Positions 51,766-61,361 of a stretch of 64,000 nucleotides of DNA are shown piece by piece. A program made the translations under genes and the position numbers. The stretch is from Enterovirga aerilata (GTDB lineage: Bacteria > Pseudomonadota > Alphaproteobacteria > Rhizobiales > Beijerinckiaceae). The stretch covers positions 124,001-188,000 of the forward strand of contig NZ_JABEPP010000004.1 in assembly GCF_013044135.1 (NCBI RefSeq). The letters run 5' to 3'. Positions within the stretch are counted from its first letter, which is position 1; every line of letters begins with the position of its first letter. The notes below the pieces were generated by a model. That model did no database searches. It saw only the letters and a program-made list of their open reading frames with translations, and was not told where the DNA came from.

Positions 51766-52788
51766 TCACGGCTCCGGTGCGAGGGCGTTCGAGGCATGGC
51801 CGGCGAGATTGAGGCCAAGCAGCGCCTCCACATCCGGCACCACGCCCCGGATCGGCTTGGCCGCACGAGACAGATTTGCGATGCAATCCGCATAGGCTCG
51901 CGCGAGCTCCTGCGCCTCCTCGATCGGGATCGCCCTGAACCTGACCGGAGCGCCGGGGCGCCTTTGCGCCAGAATTCGGAGATCGGGCGTGATTACGGTC
52001 GCAATCTTAGGGTATCCCCCCGTGGTCTGGTGATCCACCATCATGACGATCGGCACGCCCGAGCCCGGCACCTGGACGGAGCCCGCGACGATCCCATCCG
52101 ACACGATGTTGAAGCCGTGCAGATGGGCGATGGGAGGCCCGGCGAGGCGGTATCCCATCCGATCGGCCTCGGGGGAGACGACGTAGCTGGTGTCGAGGAA
52201 GGCCGCGACAGCTTCCTCGCCGAAATAGTCGGCCTGCGGCCCGAGCACGACCCGGATGGGCGCGTCCGGGTCCAAGAGGACCGGGTCGAGCGCGAGTTCG
52301 GGGCCGGCGGGCGCGATATCCCGGAGCGGCAGTTCGTCCCCTGCCCGGAGCGGACGGCCATGGAGCCCGCCGATCCCGGCTCGCGGATGGAGCGACAGGC
52401 TGTCGAGTTCCGGCGGAACCGCCAATCCGCCGGCCACCGCGAGATACATGAAGACGCCCGCCTGGGCCGGACCGACGGAGAGGGTTTCGCCCGGCTTCAG
52501 CGTGACGGAGGTCCCGGGCGCGACCGGCCGCCCAGCCGCGGAGACCGCCGCGGGTGCGCCCGCCACGGCCAGTCGCACCATTTCGTCGGCCGCCTCGTAG
52601 AGGCCGCCCATCAGGGTCATCTCGATCCCGGCCGCCCCCGGCCCGTTGCCCACGAGCACGTTGGCGTGCGCGAGCGCGAGCCGGTCCATGGCGCCCGAAC
52701 TCGAGACACCGAACCGCCGCCAGCCGACCCGGCCTGCATCCTGCAGGCTCGTCATCGGCCCGCACGACCTGACGATCAACCGGGTCAT
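51766..52788 (-). CDS. pxpC: 5-oxoprolinase subunit PxpC (KipA/AHS2 family)
   Basis: A subunit of prokaryotic 5-oxoprolinase (with PxpA and PxpB), which hydrolyses 5-oxoproline to glutamate with ATP; 340 residues. Conserved motifs are SLQDAGRVGWRRFGVSSSGAMD, ANVLVGNGPGAAGIEMTL, VLGPQADYFGEEAV, and DHQTTGGYPKIATVI. The ATG overlaps the pxpB stop (ATGA). PxpA (LamB/YcsF family) is not seen in the window. Confidence 0.9.
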   Translation of the reverse strand: MTRLIVRSCGPMTSLQDAGRVGWRRFGVSSSGAMDRLALAHANVLVGNGPGAAGIEMTLMGGLYEAADEMVRLAVAGAPAAVSAAGRPVAPGTSVTLKPGETLSVGPAQAGVFMYLAVAGGLAVPPELDSLSLHPRAGIGGLHGRPLRAGDELPLRDIAPAGPELALDPVLLDPDAPIRVVLGPQADYFGEEAVAAFLDTSYVVSPEADRMGYRLAGPPIAHLHGFNIVSDGIVAGSVQVPGSGVPIVMMVDHQTTGGYPKIATVITPDLRILAQRRPGAPVRFRAIPIEEAQELARAYADCIANLSRAAKPIRGVVPDVEALLGLNLAGHASNALAPEP

Positions 52789-53504
52789 GTAGCGGGTTCT
52801 GCCACGATCTCACCCGCGGCCGCCGCACGGTCGAGCTCGGAGAAGGTCTCGGGATCGATCCTGCGGAAGCGCACCCGGTCGCCGGGCCGGAGCAGGAAGA
52901 CCGGGTCGCGGCCCGGCATGAAGTTTCGCACGGGCGTGCGGCCGAGGAGATGCCACCCAGAGGGCGCCTCGATGGAGGCAACGAGGGCCTGGACGCCCCC
53001 GATGGAGATGGTGCCCGGCGGCGTCCTGAGCCGCGGCGTCGTCCGGCGAGGCGTTGCGATCGTGGGATCTAGCCCGCCGAGATAGGCGAAACCCGGCAAG
53101 AAGCCGATCATGTAGACCCGATAGGTCGGCGCCGAATGGCGGCGCACCAGCTCGTCCGGCGTGATGCCGTGGACGGCCGCCGTCGCCTCCAGATCGATCC
53201 CGTGTTCGCCGCCATAAGCGACCGGGATGGTCCAGGTGGCGCCGCTCGCGGGCGCTGTGCCGGCCGTTCGAGACGCCTCGACGAGCGCTTCGGCCAGCTC
53301 TGCGAAGCCGATGGCGGTCGGGTCGTAATGGACGAGGAGAGAGCGGTAGGTCGGGACTGTCTCGACGAGCCAGGGACGACCGGCCAGCACGGCGTCGAGC
53401 GCCAGCACGTGCGCGTTCAGGGCCGGATCGATGGCGTCCCCGAACTCGACCGCGACCGCGGCGTCGCCGCAGGGGAGGATGCGAGGTTCGGGAGCGTCCG
53501 CCAT
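52785..53504 (-). CDS. pxpB: 5-oxoprolinase subunit PxpB (KipI/AHS1 family)
   Basis: The partner of PxpC, 239 residues. Motifs include LPCGDAAVAVEFGDAID, YGGEHGIDLEATA, the diagnostic YMIGFLPGFAYLGGLDP, and PPGTISIGGVQALVASIEAPSGWHLLGRTP. It overlaps pxpC and is divergently oriented from nothing close, following the TadD-like gene (34-base gap) on the same strand. A complete 5-oxoprolinase would need a pxpA elsewhere in the genome. Confidence 0.9.
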   Translation of the reverse strand: MADAPEPRILPCGDAAVAVEFGDAIDPALNAHVLALDAVLAGRPWLVETVPTYRSLLVHYDPTAIGFAELAEALVEASRTAGTAPASGATWTIPVAYGGEHGIDLEATAAVHGITPDELVRRHSAPTYRVYMIGFLPGFAYLGGLDPTIATPRRTTPRLRTPPGTISIGGVQALVASIEAPSGWHLLGRTPVRNFMPGRDPVFLLRPGDRVRFRRIDPETFSELDRAAAAGEIVAEPAT

Positions 53505-53538
53505 TCCCCGCGAACCTAGCGGGGCAGCAGCCTTCTCG

Positions 53539-54363
53539 CTACCCGTTCTGGCCGGTCTTTTCGGCTGCGGGCTTGACCTCGGCCTGCTGCCGCAGCGCCT
53601 TCCAGCTGTTCGGCTGCGCTACCATCCGCTTGATGGATGCGAGCGTCTGGGTGGCCTCCTGGGGCGGCATGTCCTGCCGCAGCACGGCTTCGGCCTCCCC
53701 GAATTTGCCCTGCAGACCGAGTACGAGCGCGAGGTTCTGCCTGACCCGCCCGTCGGCCCGCGGATGGAGGGCCGCCTGCCGCAGGATCACCTCGCCCTCG
53801 GGCAGACGCTTCGCAAGCGCGTAGGAGAGGCCCTGATTGGTGAGGACCGAGGGCTCGCCCGGGACGATCCGGAGCGCGGCCTCGTAGTATCGCTGGGCTC
53901 CGACGAAGTCGCCGAGCTGATCGGCGACCGTACCCTGGACCGACAGGATGCGCCAGTCGGGCCGCTCGGGCAGATGCGCCTTGGCGAGGACCTCCTGCGC
54001 CTCCTTGAGCCGCCCGGCCTCGGCGAGCGCTTTTCCGTAGGCCGCCAGGACCGAGAGCGTGCGCGGATTGCGGATCGCCGCCTGCTGCAGCACGGCGACC
54101 GCCTGAGCGTGCTGGCCGAGCTTTCGCAGCGTGCCGGCATAGGCCACGGCCGTCTCGGCGTCGCCCGGATTGGCCTCGAACCTCTGCCCGAGCGCCTCGG
54201 AGGACTGGCGAAGCGAGCTCTCCGAGACCGGAGCGGTGGACGCGACGGAGCCCGTCGTCTCCGGCGCGCCCCGGCCGAGGCAGCCCCCGAGCCACAGCGC
54301 GAGGAGTCCCGCCCCGGCAAGGCGGGCGCATACGGCGAGCGGTTGCGGAGGGGTGAAGGCCAT
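53539..54363 (-). CDS. tadD: TadD-like tetratricopeptide lipoprotein
   Basis: A 274-residue exported protein with a lipobox (LWLGGC) after an N-terminal hydrophobic stretch. At least five TPR-like helix pairs run from about residue 60 to 240 (for example ETAVAYAGTLRKLGQHAQAV, RILSVQGTVADQLGDFVGAQ, SVLTNQGLSYALAKRLPEG). The length and architecture match TadD of the Tad pilus apparatus, an outer-membrane lipoprotein, although other TPR lipoproteins are possible. It is separate from the TadG-like gene at 38 kb. Confidence 0.68.
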   Translation of the reverse strand: MAFTPPQPLAVCARLAGAGLLALWLGGCLGRGAPETTGSVASTAPVSESSLRQSSEALGQRFEANPGDAETAVAYAGTLRKLGQHAQAVAVLQQAAIRNPRTLSVLAAYGKALAEAGRLKEAQEVLAKAHLPERPDWRILSVQGTVADQLGDFVGAQRYYEAALRIVPGEPSVLTNQGLSYALAKRLPEGEVILRQAALHPRADGRVRQNLALVLGLQGKFGEAEAVLRQDMPPQEATQTLASIKRMVAQPNSWKALRQQAEVKPAAEKTGQNG

Positions 54364-54436
54364 GACAGGAACCCCGGACGATCTCCGCTCCGGTCGTAGT
54401 TCGTTAACCCTAACGCCCCGTTAAGCTCCTCCGCCG

Positions 54437-55819
54437 ATGCTCCACCACGCCTTCGCCCTTTCCGGCGAGAACGCCGTCCCTGTCCGGCTGACGACGGAGG
54501 AGCGGTGGCCGGCACTCGCGGCCGAGCTCGATCCGATCGGCCGCGCCTATGCGGAGGCGATCGGGTTCGACGGCAAGGCCGGCAGCCTCGCGCCCGTCCC
54601 CGACGCGTCCGGCGCGGTGGGATCCGTCCTGGTCGGGATGGGGGCGAAAGACGCGACGGATCCCTTCGATCTGGCCCGTCTGGCGACCTCTCTCCCCGAA
54701 GGAACGTACCGGCTCGCGGACCCGCCTGACGAGCCGGCGCTCGCGGCTCTCGGCTTCGCGCTCGGATCCTATCGGTTCGACCGCTATCGCGAGCGGCCCG
54801 GCAAGGATGTCCGGCTCTTGCTCCCGGAGGGCGTCGACGGCGAGGAGCTGAGCCGCATCGCGCAAGCCGTCGCGATGGGGCGCGACCTGATCAACACCCC
54901 GGCGAACGACCTCGGACCGGACGGAATCGAGGAGGCGGCGCGGCGTCTGGCCGAGCGGCACGGGGCGGAGATCCGCGTCACGACCGGCGACGACCTGCTC
55001 GACGCGGATCTCCCCATGATCCACGCGGTCGGGCGCGCCGCCGAGCGGGCGCCCCGCCTCGTCGACATGGTCTGGGGGGAGCAGGGGGCACCGCCGGTCA
55101 CGCTCGTTGGCAAGGGCGTTGCCTTCGACACCGGCGGGCTCGACATCAAGCCCTCCTCGGCCATGCTGCTGATGAAGAAGGATATGGGCGGGGCGGCGAC
55201 GGCGCTCGCGCTGGCCGACATGGTCATGGGCGCGGGCTTGAAGCTTCGCCTGCGCGTGCTCATCCCGGCTGTCGAGAACGCGATCTCGGGCGCATCCTTC
55301 CGGCCCGGCGACGTGCTTCGCAGCCGAAAGGGGCTCTCGGTCGAGATCGGCAACACGGACGCGGAGGGGAGGCTCATCCTGGCGGATGCGCTGGCGCTGG
55401 CCGACGAGGAGGCGCCGGAGCTGATGGTGGATTTCGCAACGCTCACCGGCGCGGCGCGCGTGGCGCTCGGGCCGGAGCTCCCCCCGTTCTATACGCGGGA
55501 CGACGTTCTGGCCGAGGACGTCGCGCGTCTTGCCCGCACGGTGCGAGACCCCGTCTGGCGGCTGCCGCTGTGGCAGCCCTACGGCAAGATGCTCGAATCC
55601 AAGATCGCCGACACGAGCAACGTCTCGAGCGGCGGCTTTGCCGGCTCGATCACGGCGGCGCTCTTTCTGGCGCGCTTCGTGACGGCTGCGAGGGCCTACC
55701 TTCATTTCGACATCTATGGCTGGAACCCTTCAGCGAAGCCGGCTCGGCCGGAAGGGGGCGAAGTGCAGGCGGCGCGCCTCGTCTATGCCCTGCTGAAGGA
55801 GCGATATCCCGCCTCCTGA
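54437..55819 (+). CDS. M17 leucyl aminopeptidase-family protein
   Basis: A dinuclear-zinc exopeptidase of 460 residues that removes N-terminal residues from peptides. The N-terminal regulatory domain is about residues 1-150. The catalytic domain has VGKGVAFDTGGLDIKPSSAML, the signature NTDAEGRLILADAL, and the C-terminal SSGGFAGSITAALFLARF. The first Lys in VGKG and active Arg in the signature are present. A divergent gap with tadD contains TTAAC/GTTAA half-sites. The NlpC/P60 gene follows 40 bases later, a conserved Rhizobiales pairing. Confidence 0.9.
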   Translation: MLHHAFALSGENAVPVRLTTEERWPALAAELDPIGRAYAEAIGFDGKAGSLAPVPDASGAVGSVLVGMGAKDATDPFDLARLATSLPEGTYRLADPPDEPALAALGFALGSYRFDRYRERPGKDVRLLLPEGVDGEELSRIAQAVAMGRDLINTPANDLGPDGIEEAARRLAERHGAEIRVTTGDDLLDADLPMIHAVGRAAERAPRLVDMVWGEQGAPPVTLVGKGVAFDTGGLDIKPSSAMLLMKKDMGGAATALALADMVMGAGLKLRLRVLIPAVENAISGASFRPGDVLRSRKGLSVEIGNTDAEGRLILADALALADEEAPELMVDFATLTGAARVALGPELPPFYTRDDVLAEDVARLARTVRDPVWRLPLWQPYGKMLESKIADTSNVSSGGFAGSITAALFLARFVTAARAYLHFDIYGWNPSAKPARPEGGEVQAARLVYALLKERYPAS

Positions 55820-55859
55820 GCAGGCACGTTAACCCGTCATGCTGGATGGTCCCGGGGCA

Positions 55860-56747
55860 ATGGCCACCTTCGACAAGCGCCTCACGCCGGCGCGCTCCGA
55901 CCTCGCCGACGAGCGCCTGCGCGGCCTCGTCGACGCTCCGCGCTATGTCGCGGGCGCGGCACGCAGGGTCACGGCTCCCTCTGCTCCGCTCCGGCGCGAG
56001 CCCTATCCCGACGCGCCGCTCGACACCGAAGTTCTTATGGGCGATCCGGTGACCGTCTATGACGAGCATGAGGGCTATGCCTGGGTGCAACTCGGAAGCG
56101 ACGGCTATGTCGGCTACATGCCGAGCGAGGCGCTCGGCCCGGCCGCCCCGGCCCCGACACACAGGGTCACGGCGCTGCGGAGCTTCGTTTACCCGGGTCC
56201 GAACCTGAAGCTGCCGCACAGCGCCTTCCTCTCGCTCGGCGCGGTCGTGACCCCGGTCGAGGTCAGGAACGAGTATGTCCGCCTGTCAACCGGCGGCTGG
56301 GTCTTCGGCGGTCACCTCAGCCAGATGCACGAACACGCGGCGGATTTCGTCGCGGTGGCCGAACGGCTCGTCGGAACGCCCTATCTCTGGGGCGGAAAGA
56401 CCAGTCTGGGGCTAGACTGCTCCGGCCTGGTCCAGCTCTCGCTCGCTATGGCCGGGATGGCCGCGCCGCGCGACACTGACATGCAGCAGAGCGCCCTCGG
56501 GACCGAGGTCGGACCGGATCCGGGCCTCCGGCGGGGCGACCTCGTATTCTGGCACGGCCATGTCGGCATCATGCTGGACGAAGCACGGCTTCTGCATGCC
56601 AACGGCCATCACATGGCGGTCGCGATCGAGGAGCTGGCCGAAGCCGAGCACCGCATCCGGGAGAAGAGCTTCGGGCCGATCACGGCCGTGAAGCGTCTGG
56701 AGCGGCCCGGACGGACGGACGGCACCGTCGACCGCCCCGGGCATTGA
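55860..56747 (+). CDS. SH3-SH3-NlpC/P60 peptidoglycan peptidase
   Basis: A 295-residue cysteine peptidase that cleaves D-Glu to diamino-acid bonds, as in dipeptidyl-peptidase VI-like proteins. Two SH3-like segments span about residues 40-95 and 105-150. The NlpC/P60 domain follows with catalytic C187 (LGLDCSGLV) and H234 (WHGHVGIM). No signal peptide is evident, so it may act on imported muropeptides, consistent with its pairing with the aminopeptidase. ATG 55860 (MATFDKRLTPARSDLA) is preferred over 55839 because homolog-like sequence begins there. Confidence 0.88.
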   Translation: MATFDKRLTPARSDLADERLRGLVDAPRYVAGAARRVTAPSAPLRREPYPDAPLDTEVLMGDPVTVYDEHEGYAWVQLGSDGYVGYMPSEALGPAAPAPTHRVTALRSFVYPGPNLKLPHSAFLSLGAVVTPVEVRNEYVRLSTGGWVFGGHLSQMHEHAADFVAVAERLVGTPYLWGGKTSLGLDCSGLVQLSLAMAGMAAPRDTDMQQSALGTEVGPDPGLRRGDLVFWHGHVGIMLDEARLLHANGHHMAVAIEELAEAEHRIREKSFGPITAVKRLERPGRTDGTVDRPGH

Positions 56748-56771
56748 TGCTGGCCCGACCCGAGCCCGAGC

Positions 56772-57254
56772 ATGCGAACGGCCCCATCTCTCCGCGCCAT
56801 TATCCCGGCGACCTGCCTCCTACTTGCCGGCCCCGCCTTCGGGCAGAGCCTTGCGGAGATGCGGGAGCGCTCCGCCACGATCGCGGAACGCTATCTCGCG
56901 GTCTGGTCGTCCAGCGGCGATCTCTCGATCGAAGGCGTACCCTATGTCTATGGCCCGCGGGTCACCTTCTACGGCCGCAGCCTCGACTGGCGGGGACTCG
57001 CGGCCGAGAAGCGGCGGGCGGTGCGGCGCTGGCCCGTCCGGTCCTACCGGCACCGGCCCGGCTCCATGCAGGTGATCTGCAACGGCGAGACGCGGCGCTG
57101 CGCCGTCCGCTCGATCATCGACTACCGAGTGGCAAACCCCACAACAGGACGCCGGGCTAGCGGGGCGGCAAGCTTCGATCTCGGCATCAGCTTCGCCGGG
57201 CCGCGCCCGGTCATCCTCTACGAGACCGGCCGCCCGCTTCGGCGGGGCAACTGA
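56772..57254 (+). CDS. Secreted hypothetical protein
   Basis: A 160-residue exported protein with a signal peptide (SLRAIIPATCLLLAGPAFGQS). The mature sequence, ERYLAVWSSSGDLSIEGVPYVYGPRVTFYGRSLDW and CAVRSIIDYRVANP, has a beta-rich pattern reminiscent of NTF2-like folds, but I do not recognise a named family. It follows the NlpC/P60 gene by 24 bases on the same strand and could share its transcript. Confidence 0.65.
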   Translation: MRTAPSLRAIIPATCLLLAGPAFGQSLAEMRERSATIAERYLAVWSSSGDLSIEGVPYVYGPRVTFYGRSLDWRGLAAEKRRAVRRWPVRSYRHRPGSMQVICNGETRRCAVRSIIDYRVANPTTGRRASGAASFDLGISFAGPRPVILYETGRPLRRGN

Positions 57255-57263
57255 CGGCGCGGC

Positions 57264-59222
57264 CTATTCGCCGCTCAGCCAGCCCAGGATGCCGCCGACC
57301 GGACGCCGCACATAGTAGCCGCGCGGCGGCGCGCCCTCCGTGTAGTAGCGCCGGCGTTCGACATAGGTCCGGCTTCGGACCGGCGCATCCGGATAGACCC
57401 ACTCGCCATAGGCCGGCCGCCCGCGGCGGCCTTCGTAGGGCGGATCGTAGCGGTGATGAGGGTTGTAGGCTTCCAGGTGGCGGCCGCGGCGTGCAGCGCG
57501 CGCCTCGCGCTGAGCATGCCTGCGCGCCTCCGCCTCAGCACGGGCGGTATCGCGGCGCGCGCGCCGCTCGGCTGCCGCCTTCTCCGCCTGGGCGGCCAGG
57601 CGGGTGCGCTCCGCTTCCCTTGCCCTCCTGTCGGCCTCGTGCTTGGCATCCGCTTCGGCGCGGGCGGCCTCCTGCTGGGCGAGACGAGTCTTTGCGGCTT
57701 CCTCCGCCTCGGCAGCGAGTCGGGCGCGTTCGGCTTCCTTGGCCTTCTGCTCGGCGAGCCGTTTGGCTTCAGCCTCGGCTCGCAGCGCCTCCCGCTCGGC
57801 CGCGAGCCGAACCTGTTCTTCCCGGGCGGCCTCCTTTGCCCTGGCAACCTGTTCGAGCCGAGCAGCCCTCTCTGCCCTGCGCCGCTCCTCGCGTTCGATG
57901 CGGGCGAGTTCGCGCCGCTCCCGCGCCGTGAGCCGCCGTTCGGAAGGCTGCGCCGATGCGGTCTCCCCTGCCGGGCCGGGCTGATCCGGTACCGTAACGG
58001 TCACGGGGCCTCCCGCCGGAGCACCGGCCTGGAGAGACGTCACGGCCACTGCCTCGCGGCTCTCATTGGCGAAAACGGGCGCCGATGTAGGAGCGGCCGG
58101 AGCGGCGGCGGTTCCCGCCGGGGCGACCATAACCGGGGGCACCGCCGCGACGTTTGCCCCCGGAGCAACGTCCGACGCGGGCGCGACGCTCTGGCCCGGC
58201 GCCGCCTGCGAGGGCACGAGCACGGTCGCGCCTGCTGTGGCCGGTACGAGCTGGGCCGGTGGGGCGGGCGCGATGACGGCAGGAGATGCCGCGGCCGGGC
58301 GGAGCTGCTGCGCTGCGAGAAGCGTCGAGGCGGCGACATCGCCCGGGGCGGCCGGCCGCTCGGCCTGCGCCGGTTGAGGCGAAGGGAGCCTTGCGGTGCC
58401 CGTGTCAGGCTCGCCGGCCGGAGAGCGACGGGCGGCCTCGGCCAAGGCCCGGGAGGGCTGGGCGGCCGGTACCAGGGGAGCGGCCGGAGTGGTCTGTGCC
58501 GTAGCTTCGAGTGGCCGGCCGACGCCGATGCGTGCCGGATTCCCGGGCTCGCTCGCCTCTACGAGCTCACTGCCCTCGCCCGGAACCACGGGCGGAACGG
58601 CGGAGAGGTAGGTCCGGTCGATCGGGATGATCCGGACGTTGCGAGCAGGAGGCTCCTTGCGTTCGCTCGCTGCCGGCTTCTCGGTCGGCTCGGCGAGCTT
58701 GATCGACTGAACCGGGCGGCGCGGCTTCGGCGGCGCGGCCGGTTCCAGGCTCTTGGCCGGCTCCGTCCTGGGCTCGGCGGGCGGCACGGATTCCGGGAGC
58801 GTGGGCGGCGGCGCCGGACGGGGCGCCTGCGCGATCTTGAGCGGCGCAGCCTCCGCGGGCTCGGCCGCAGCTGCTTCGGCCCGAGCAGGAACTGACGGCG
58901 CATCCGATGGACGGACCGATCCAGTCTCGGCGCCACGTGCCTCCTCGTAACGAGATATCGGTTGGGATGCCGCTGCCGGGGATGGAGAGGTCCGTTCGGC
59001 CGTCACGGGGGGGCGAGGCGACTCCGCCCTGGTGCCGGCACAGCCGCGCTGAACATAAGGAAAGACCCACTCGTCGCAGACGCCCGCGACGGCCTCCGGC
59101 GCGGCCGTCGTACCCGCCGGCTTCGGCTTGAGCTGGGCGATTCCGGCCGTCCAGAGAACGCCCGCGCTGAACACCGCCGCTACGGTCAGCACGAGGCTGA
59201 TCGGGCCCGTCGAGCTGCTCAT
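57264..59222 (-). CDS. Large membrane-anchored Ala/Pro-rich coiled-coil protein behind a CtrA box
   Basis: A 652-residue protein of unrecognised family. An N-terminal transmembrane helix (SLVLTVAAVFSAGVLWTAGI) is followed by a conserved-looking Cys pair in CDEWVFPYVQRGC. A very long Ala/Pro/Thr-rich spacer (about 60-400) comes next. Then a highly charged helix of Ala-Glu-Arg-Lys repeats (about 410-570; RRELARIEREERRRAERAAR) should be a rigid coiled coil. A basic Arg/Tyr-rich C-terminus (RHLEAYNPHHRYDPPYEGRR) ends in GGILGWLSGE. A perfect CtrA box lies 19 bases upstream of the ATG, overlapping the leader. Start 59222 has GAGGCGGTGAG. Confidence 0.65.
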   Translation of the reverse strand: MSSSTGPISLVLTVAAVFSAGVLWTAGIAQLKPKPAGTTAAPEAVAGVCDEWVFPYVQRGCAGTRAESPRPPVTAERTSPSPAAASQPISRYEEARGAETGSVRPSDAPSVPARAEAAAAEPAEAAPLKIAQAPRPAPPPTLPESVPPAEPRTEPAKSLEPAAPPKPRRPVQSIKLAEPTEKPAASERKEPPARNVRIIPIDRTYLSAVPPVVPGEGSELVEASEPGNPARIGVGRPLEATAQTTPAAPLVPAAQPSRALAEAARRSPAGEPDTGTARLPSPQPAQAERPAAPGDVAASTLLAAQQLRPAAASPAVIAPAPPAQLVPATAGATVLVPSQAAPGQSVAPASDVAPGANVAAVPPVMVAPAGTAAAPAAPTSAPVFANESREAVAVTSLQAGAPAGGPVTVTVPDQPGPAGETASAQPSERRLTARERRELARIEREERRRAERAARLEQVARAKEAAREEQVRLAAEREALRAEAEAKRLAEQKAKEAERARLAAEAEEAAKTRLAQQEAARAEADAKHEADRRAREAERTRLAAQAEKAAAERRARRDTARAEAEARRHAQREARAARRGRHLEAYNPHHRYDPPYEGRRGRPAYGEWVYPDAPVRSRTYVERRRYYTEGAPPRGYYVRRPVGGILGWLSGE

Positions 59223-59241
59223 CTCACCGCCTCAACAGAAG

Positions 59242-59257
59242 TTAAGGAAGTGTTAAC
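59242..59257 (-). promoter_or_regulatory. Perfect CtrA-type box upstream of the Ala/Pro-rich coiled-coil gene
   Basis: On the plus strand TTAA (59242-59245), GGAAGTG, TTAAC (59253-59257) matches TTAA-N7-TTAAC exactly, and the minus strand matches too. It is 19 bases from the ATG at 59222. The spacer core (ACTTCC on the minus strand) resembles the box at 10.2 kb. Its closeness to the start implies a short leader or repression. Confidence 0.6.
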
Positions 59258-59399
59258 CGATCCCCCGCGGATTGCCACCGGGAAGTGAGCCATCGTCGGT
59301 TCCGGCTGCCGTGCACGTGGCGCGCAGATGCAGAGAGCGTGCCTTACCGGCCAAAGGTTCCGAGGATGCGGCAGCGGCGTGCTGTCGCCGGAACCTACG

Positions 59400-61223
59400 T
59401 CAGGCCGCCGCGTCCTTCTGGCGCTCGGCCCGCTTGCGGTCGTTCGGATCGAGGATCGCCTTGCGCAGCCGGATCGATTTCGGAGTGACCTCTACGAGTT
59501 CGTCGTCCTGGATCCAGGCCAGCGAGCGCTCGAGCGTCATCTTGATCGGCGGCGTAAGCCGCACGGCCTCGTCCTTCGAGGTCGTGCGGATGTTCGTCAG
59601 CTTCTTGCCTTTCAAGACATTGACCTCGAGGTCGTTGTCCCGGGTGTGGATGCCGACGATCATGCCCTGGTACACCTTCCAGCCGGGCTCGATCACCATC
59701 GGGCCGCGATCCTCGAGATTCCAGAGCGCATAGGCGACCGCTTCGCCGTTGTCGTTCGAGATCAGGACGCCGTTCGTGCGGCCGGCGATCTCGCCCTTGT
59801 ACGGCTCGTAGGCCTTGAAGAGGCGGTTCATGATCGCGGTGCCGCGCGTGTCGGTCATCAGCTCGGCCTGATAGCCGATCAGGCCGCGGGTCGGGGCATG
59901 GAAGACGAGCCGGAGGCGGTTGCCCCCGGACGGGCGCATCTCGACCATCTCCGCCTTACGCTCCGACATCTTCTGCACGACGATGCCGGAATGCTCCTCG
60001 TCGACGTCGATGACCACCTCCTCGACCGGCTCGAGGAGATTGCCCGCCTCGTCCTTCTGCATGACGACGCGCGGGCGCGAGACGCCGAGCTCGAAGCCTT
60101 CGCGGCGCATCGTCTCGATCAGGATGGAGAGCTGCAGCTCGCCGCGGCCGGAGACGTAGAAGGAATCCTTGTCGGAGGATTCCTCGATCTTCAGGGTGAT
60201 GTTTCCCTCGGCCTCCTTGAACAGCCGGTCGCGGATCATGCGGCTCGTGACTTTGTCGCCCTCGGTGCCGGCCAAGGGCGAGTCGTTCACGATGAAGGAC
60301 ATCGTCACGGTCGGCGGATCGATCGGCTGTGCCTGGATGGGCGTCTCGACCGAGGGATCGCAAAACGTATCCGCGACGGAGCCCTTCACGAGTCCGGCGA
60401 TGGAGACGATGTCGCCCGCCTCTCCGACCTCGATGGGCTGACGCTCGATGCCGCGGAAGGCGAGAATCTTCGACACGCGGCCGGTCTCGACCACCTTGCC
60501 GTCGCGGTCCAGGACCTTCACGGTCTGGTTTGGCTTGACGGTGCCGGACGCGATGCGGCCGGTGATGATGCGACCCAGGAAAGGGTTCGCCTCCAGCAGC
60601 GTGCCGAGCATGCGGAACGGACCGTCCTCCACCTTCGGCGGGGGCACGTGCTCGAGCACGAGGTCGAAGAGCGGGGCAAGGCTCGCATCCTCCGGCTGCT
60701 CGGGGGCGGTCGACATCCAGCCGTTGCGGCCCGAGCCATAGAGGATCGGGAAGTCGAGCTGCTCGTCGGTGGCGTCGAGCGCCGCAAAGAGATCGAAGAC
60801 CTCGTTGATCACTTCGGTCGGGCGAGCATCCGGGCGGTCGACCTTGTTGATCGCCACGATCGGACGAAGGCCGATCTTCAGCGCCTTGCCGACCACGAAC
60901 TTGGTCTGCGGCATCGGGCCCTCGGCCGCGTCGACCAGCACGATCACGCCGTCCACCATGGAGAGGATGCGCTCCACCTCGCCGCCGAAATCGGCGTGGC
61001 CGGGCGTATCGACGATGTTGATGCGGGTGTCCTTCCAGACGACCGAGGTCGCCTTGGCCAGGATCGTGATGCCGCGCTCCTTCTCGAGGTCGTTGGAATC
61101 CATCACCCGCTCCGCCACGCGCTGGTTCTCGCGGAACGAGCCGGATTGCTGGAGAAGCTTGTCGACCAGAGTGGTCTTGCCGTGGTCGACGTGCGCGATG
61201 ATCGCGATGTTACGCAGGCTCAT
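59400..61223 (-). CDS. typA: Ribosome-binding GTPase TypA/BipA
   Basis: A translational GTPase involved in 50S assembly and stress/cold adaptation, 607 residues. G-motifs: [12 protein letters not shown] (G1), GITILAKAT (G2), DTPGHADFG (G3), NKVDRPDA (G4). The C-terminal domain includes [22 protein letters not shown] and [20 protein letters not shown], typical of TypA. ATG 61223 (MSLRNIAII) is the conserved start. An upstream frame start is unconserved. Confidence 0.97.
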   Translation of the reverse strand: MSLRNIAIIAHVDHGKTTLVDKLLQQSGSFRENQRVAERVMDSNDLEKERGITILAKATSVVWKDTRINIVDTPGHADFGGEVERILSMVDGVIVLVDAAEGPMPQTKFVVGKALKIGLRPIVAINKVDRPDARPTEVINEVFDLFAALDATDEQLDFPILYGSGRNGWMSTAPEQPEDASLAPLFDLVLEHVPPPKVEDGPFRMLGTLLEANPFLGRIITGRIASGTVKPNQTVKVLDRDGKVVETGRVSKILAFRGIERQPIEVGEAGDIVSIAGLVKGSVADTFCDPSVETPIQAQPIDPPTVTMSFIVNDSPLAGTEGDKVTSRMIRDRLFKEAEGNITLKIEESSDKDSFYVSGRGELQLSILIETMRREGFELGVSRPRVVMQKDEAGNLLEPVEEVVIDVDEEHSGIVVQKMSERKAEMVEMRPSGGNRLRLVFHAPTRGLIGYQAELMTDTRGTAIMNRLFKAYEPYKGEIAGRTNGVLISNDNGEAVAYALWNLEDRGPMVIEPGWKVYQGMIVGIHTRDNDLEVNVLKGKKLTNIRTTSKDEAVRLTPPIKMTLERSLAWIQDDELVEVTPKSIRLRKAILDPNDRKRAERQKDAAA

Positions 61224-61361
61224 GGGGTCTTTGCTGTCCGCGTGCGAACGGCCGGCCCGGCTCCCGGGGAGGGACCAGGCGAACGCAGCCGACGATGTGT
61301 TGACGCTGCACCGCACATAATACGTCCGGTCCGTTGCGGCAACGGGCCGCCGGACGCGCGG

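Noticed and set aside
54400-54430. TTAAC and TTAA elements in the tadD / M17 aminopeptidase gap, considered as a CtrA box
   Set aside because: The spacing between half-sites is not seven bases, so it fails the full consensus. It may still be promoter sequence.
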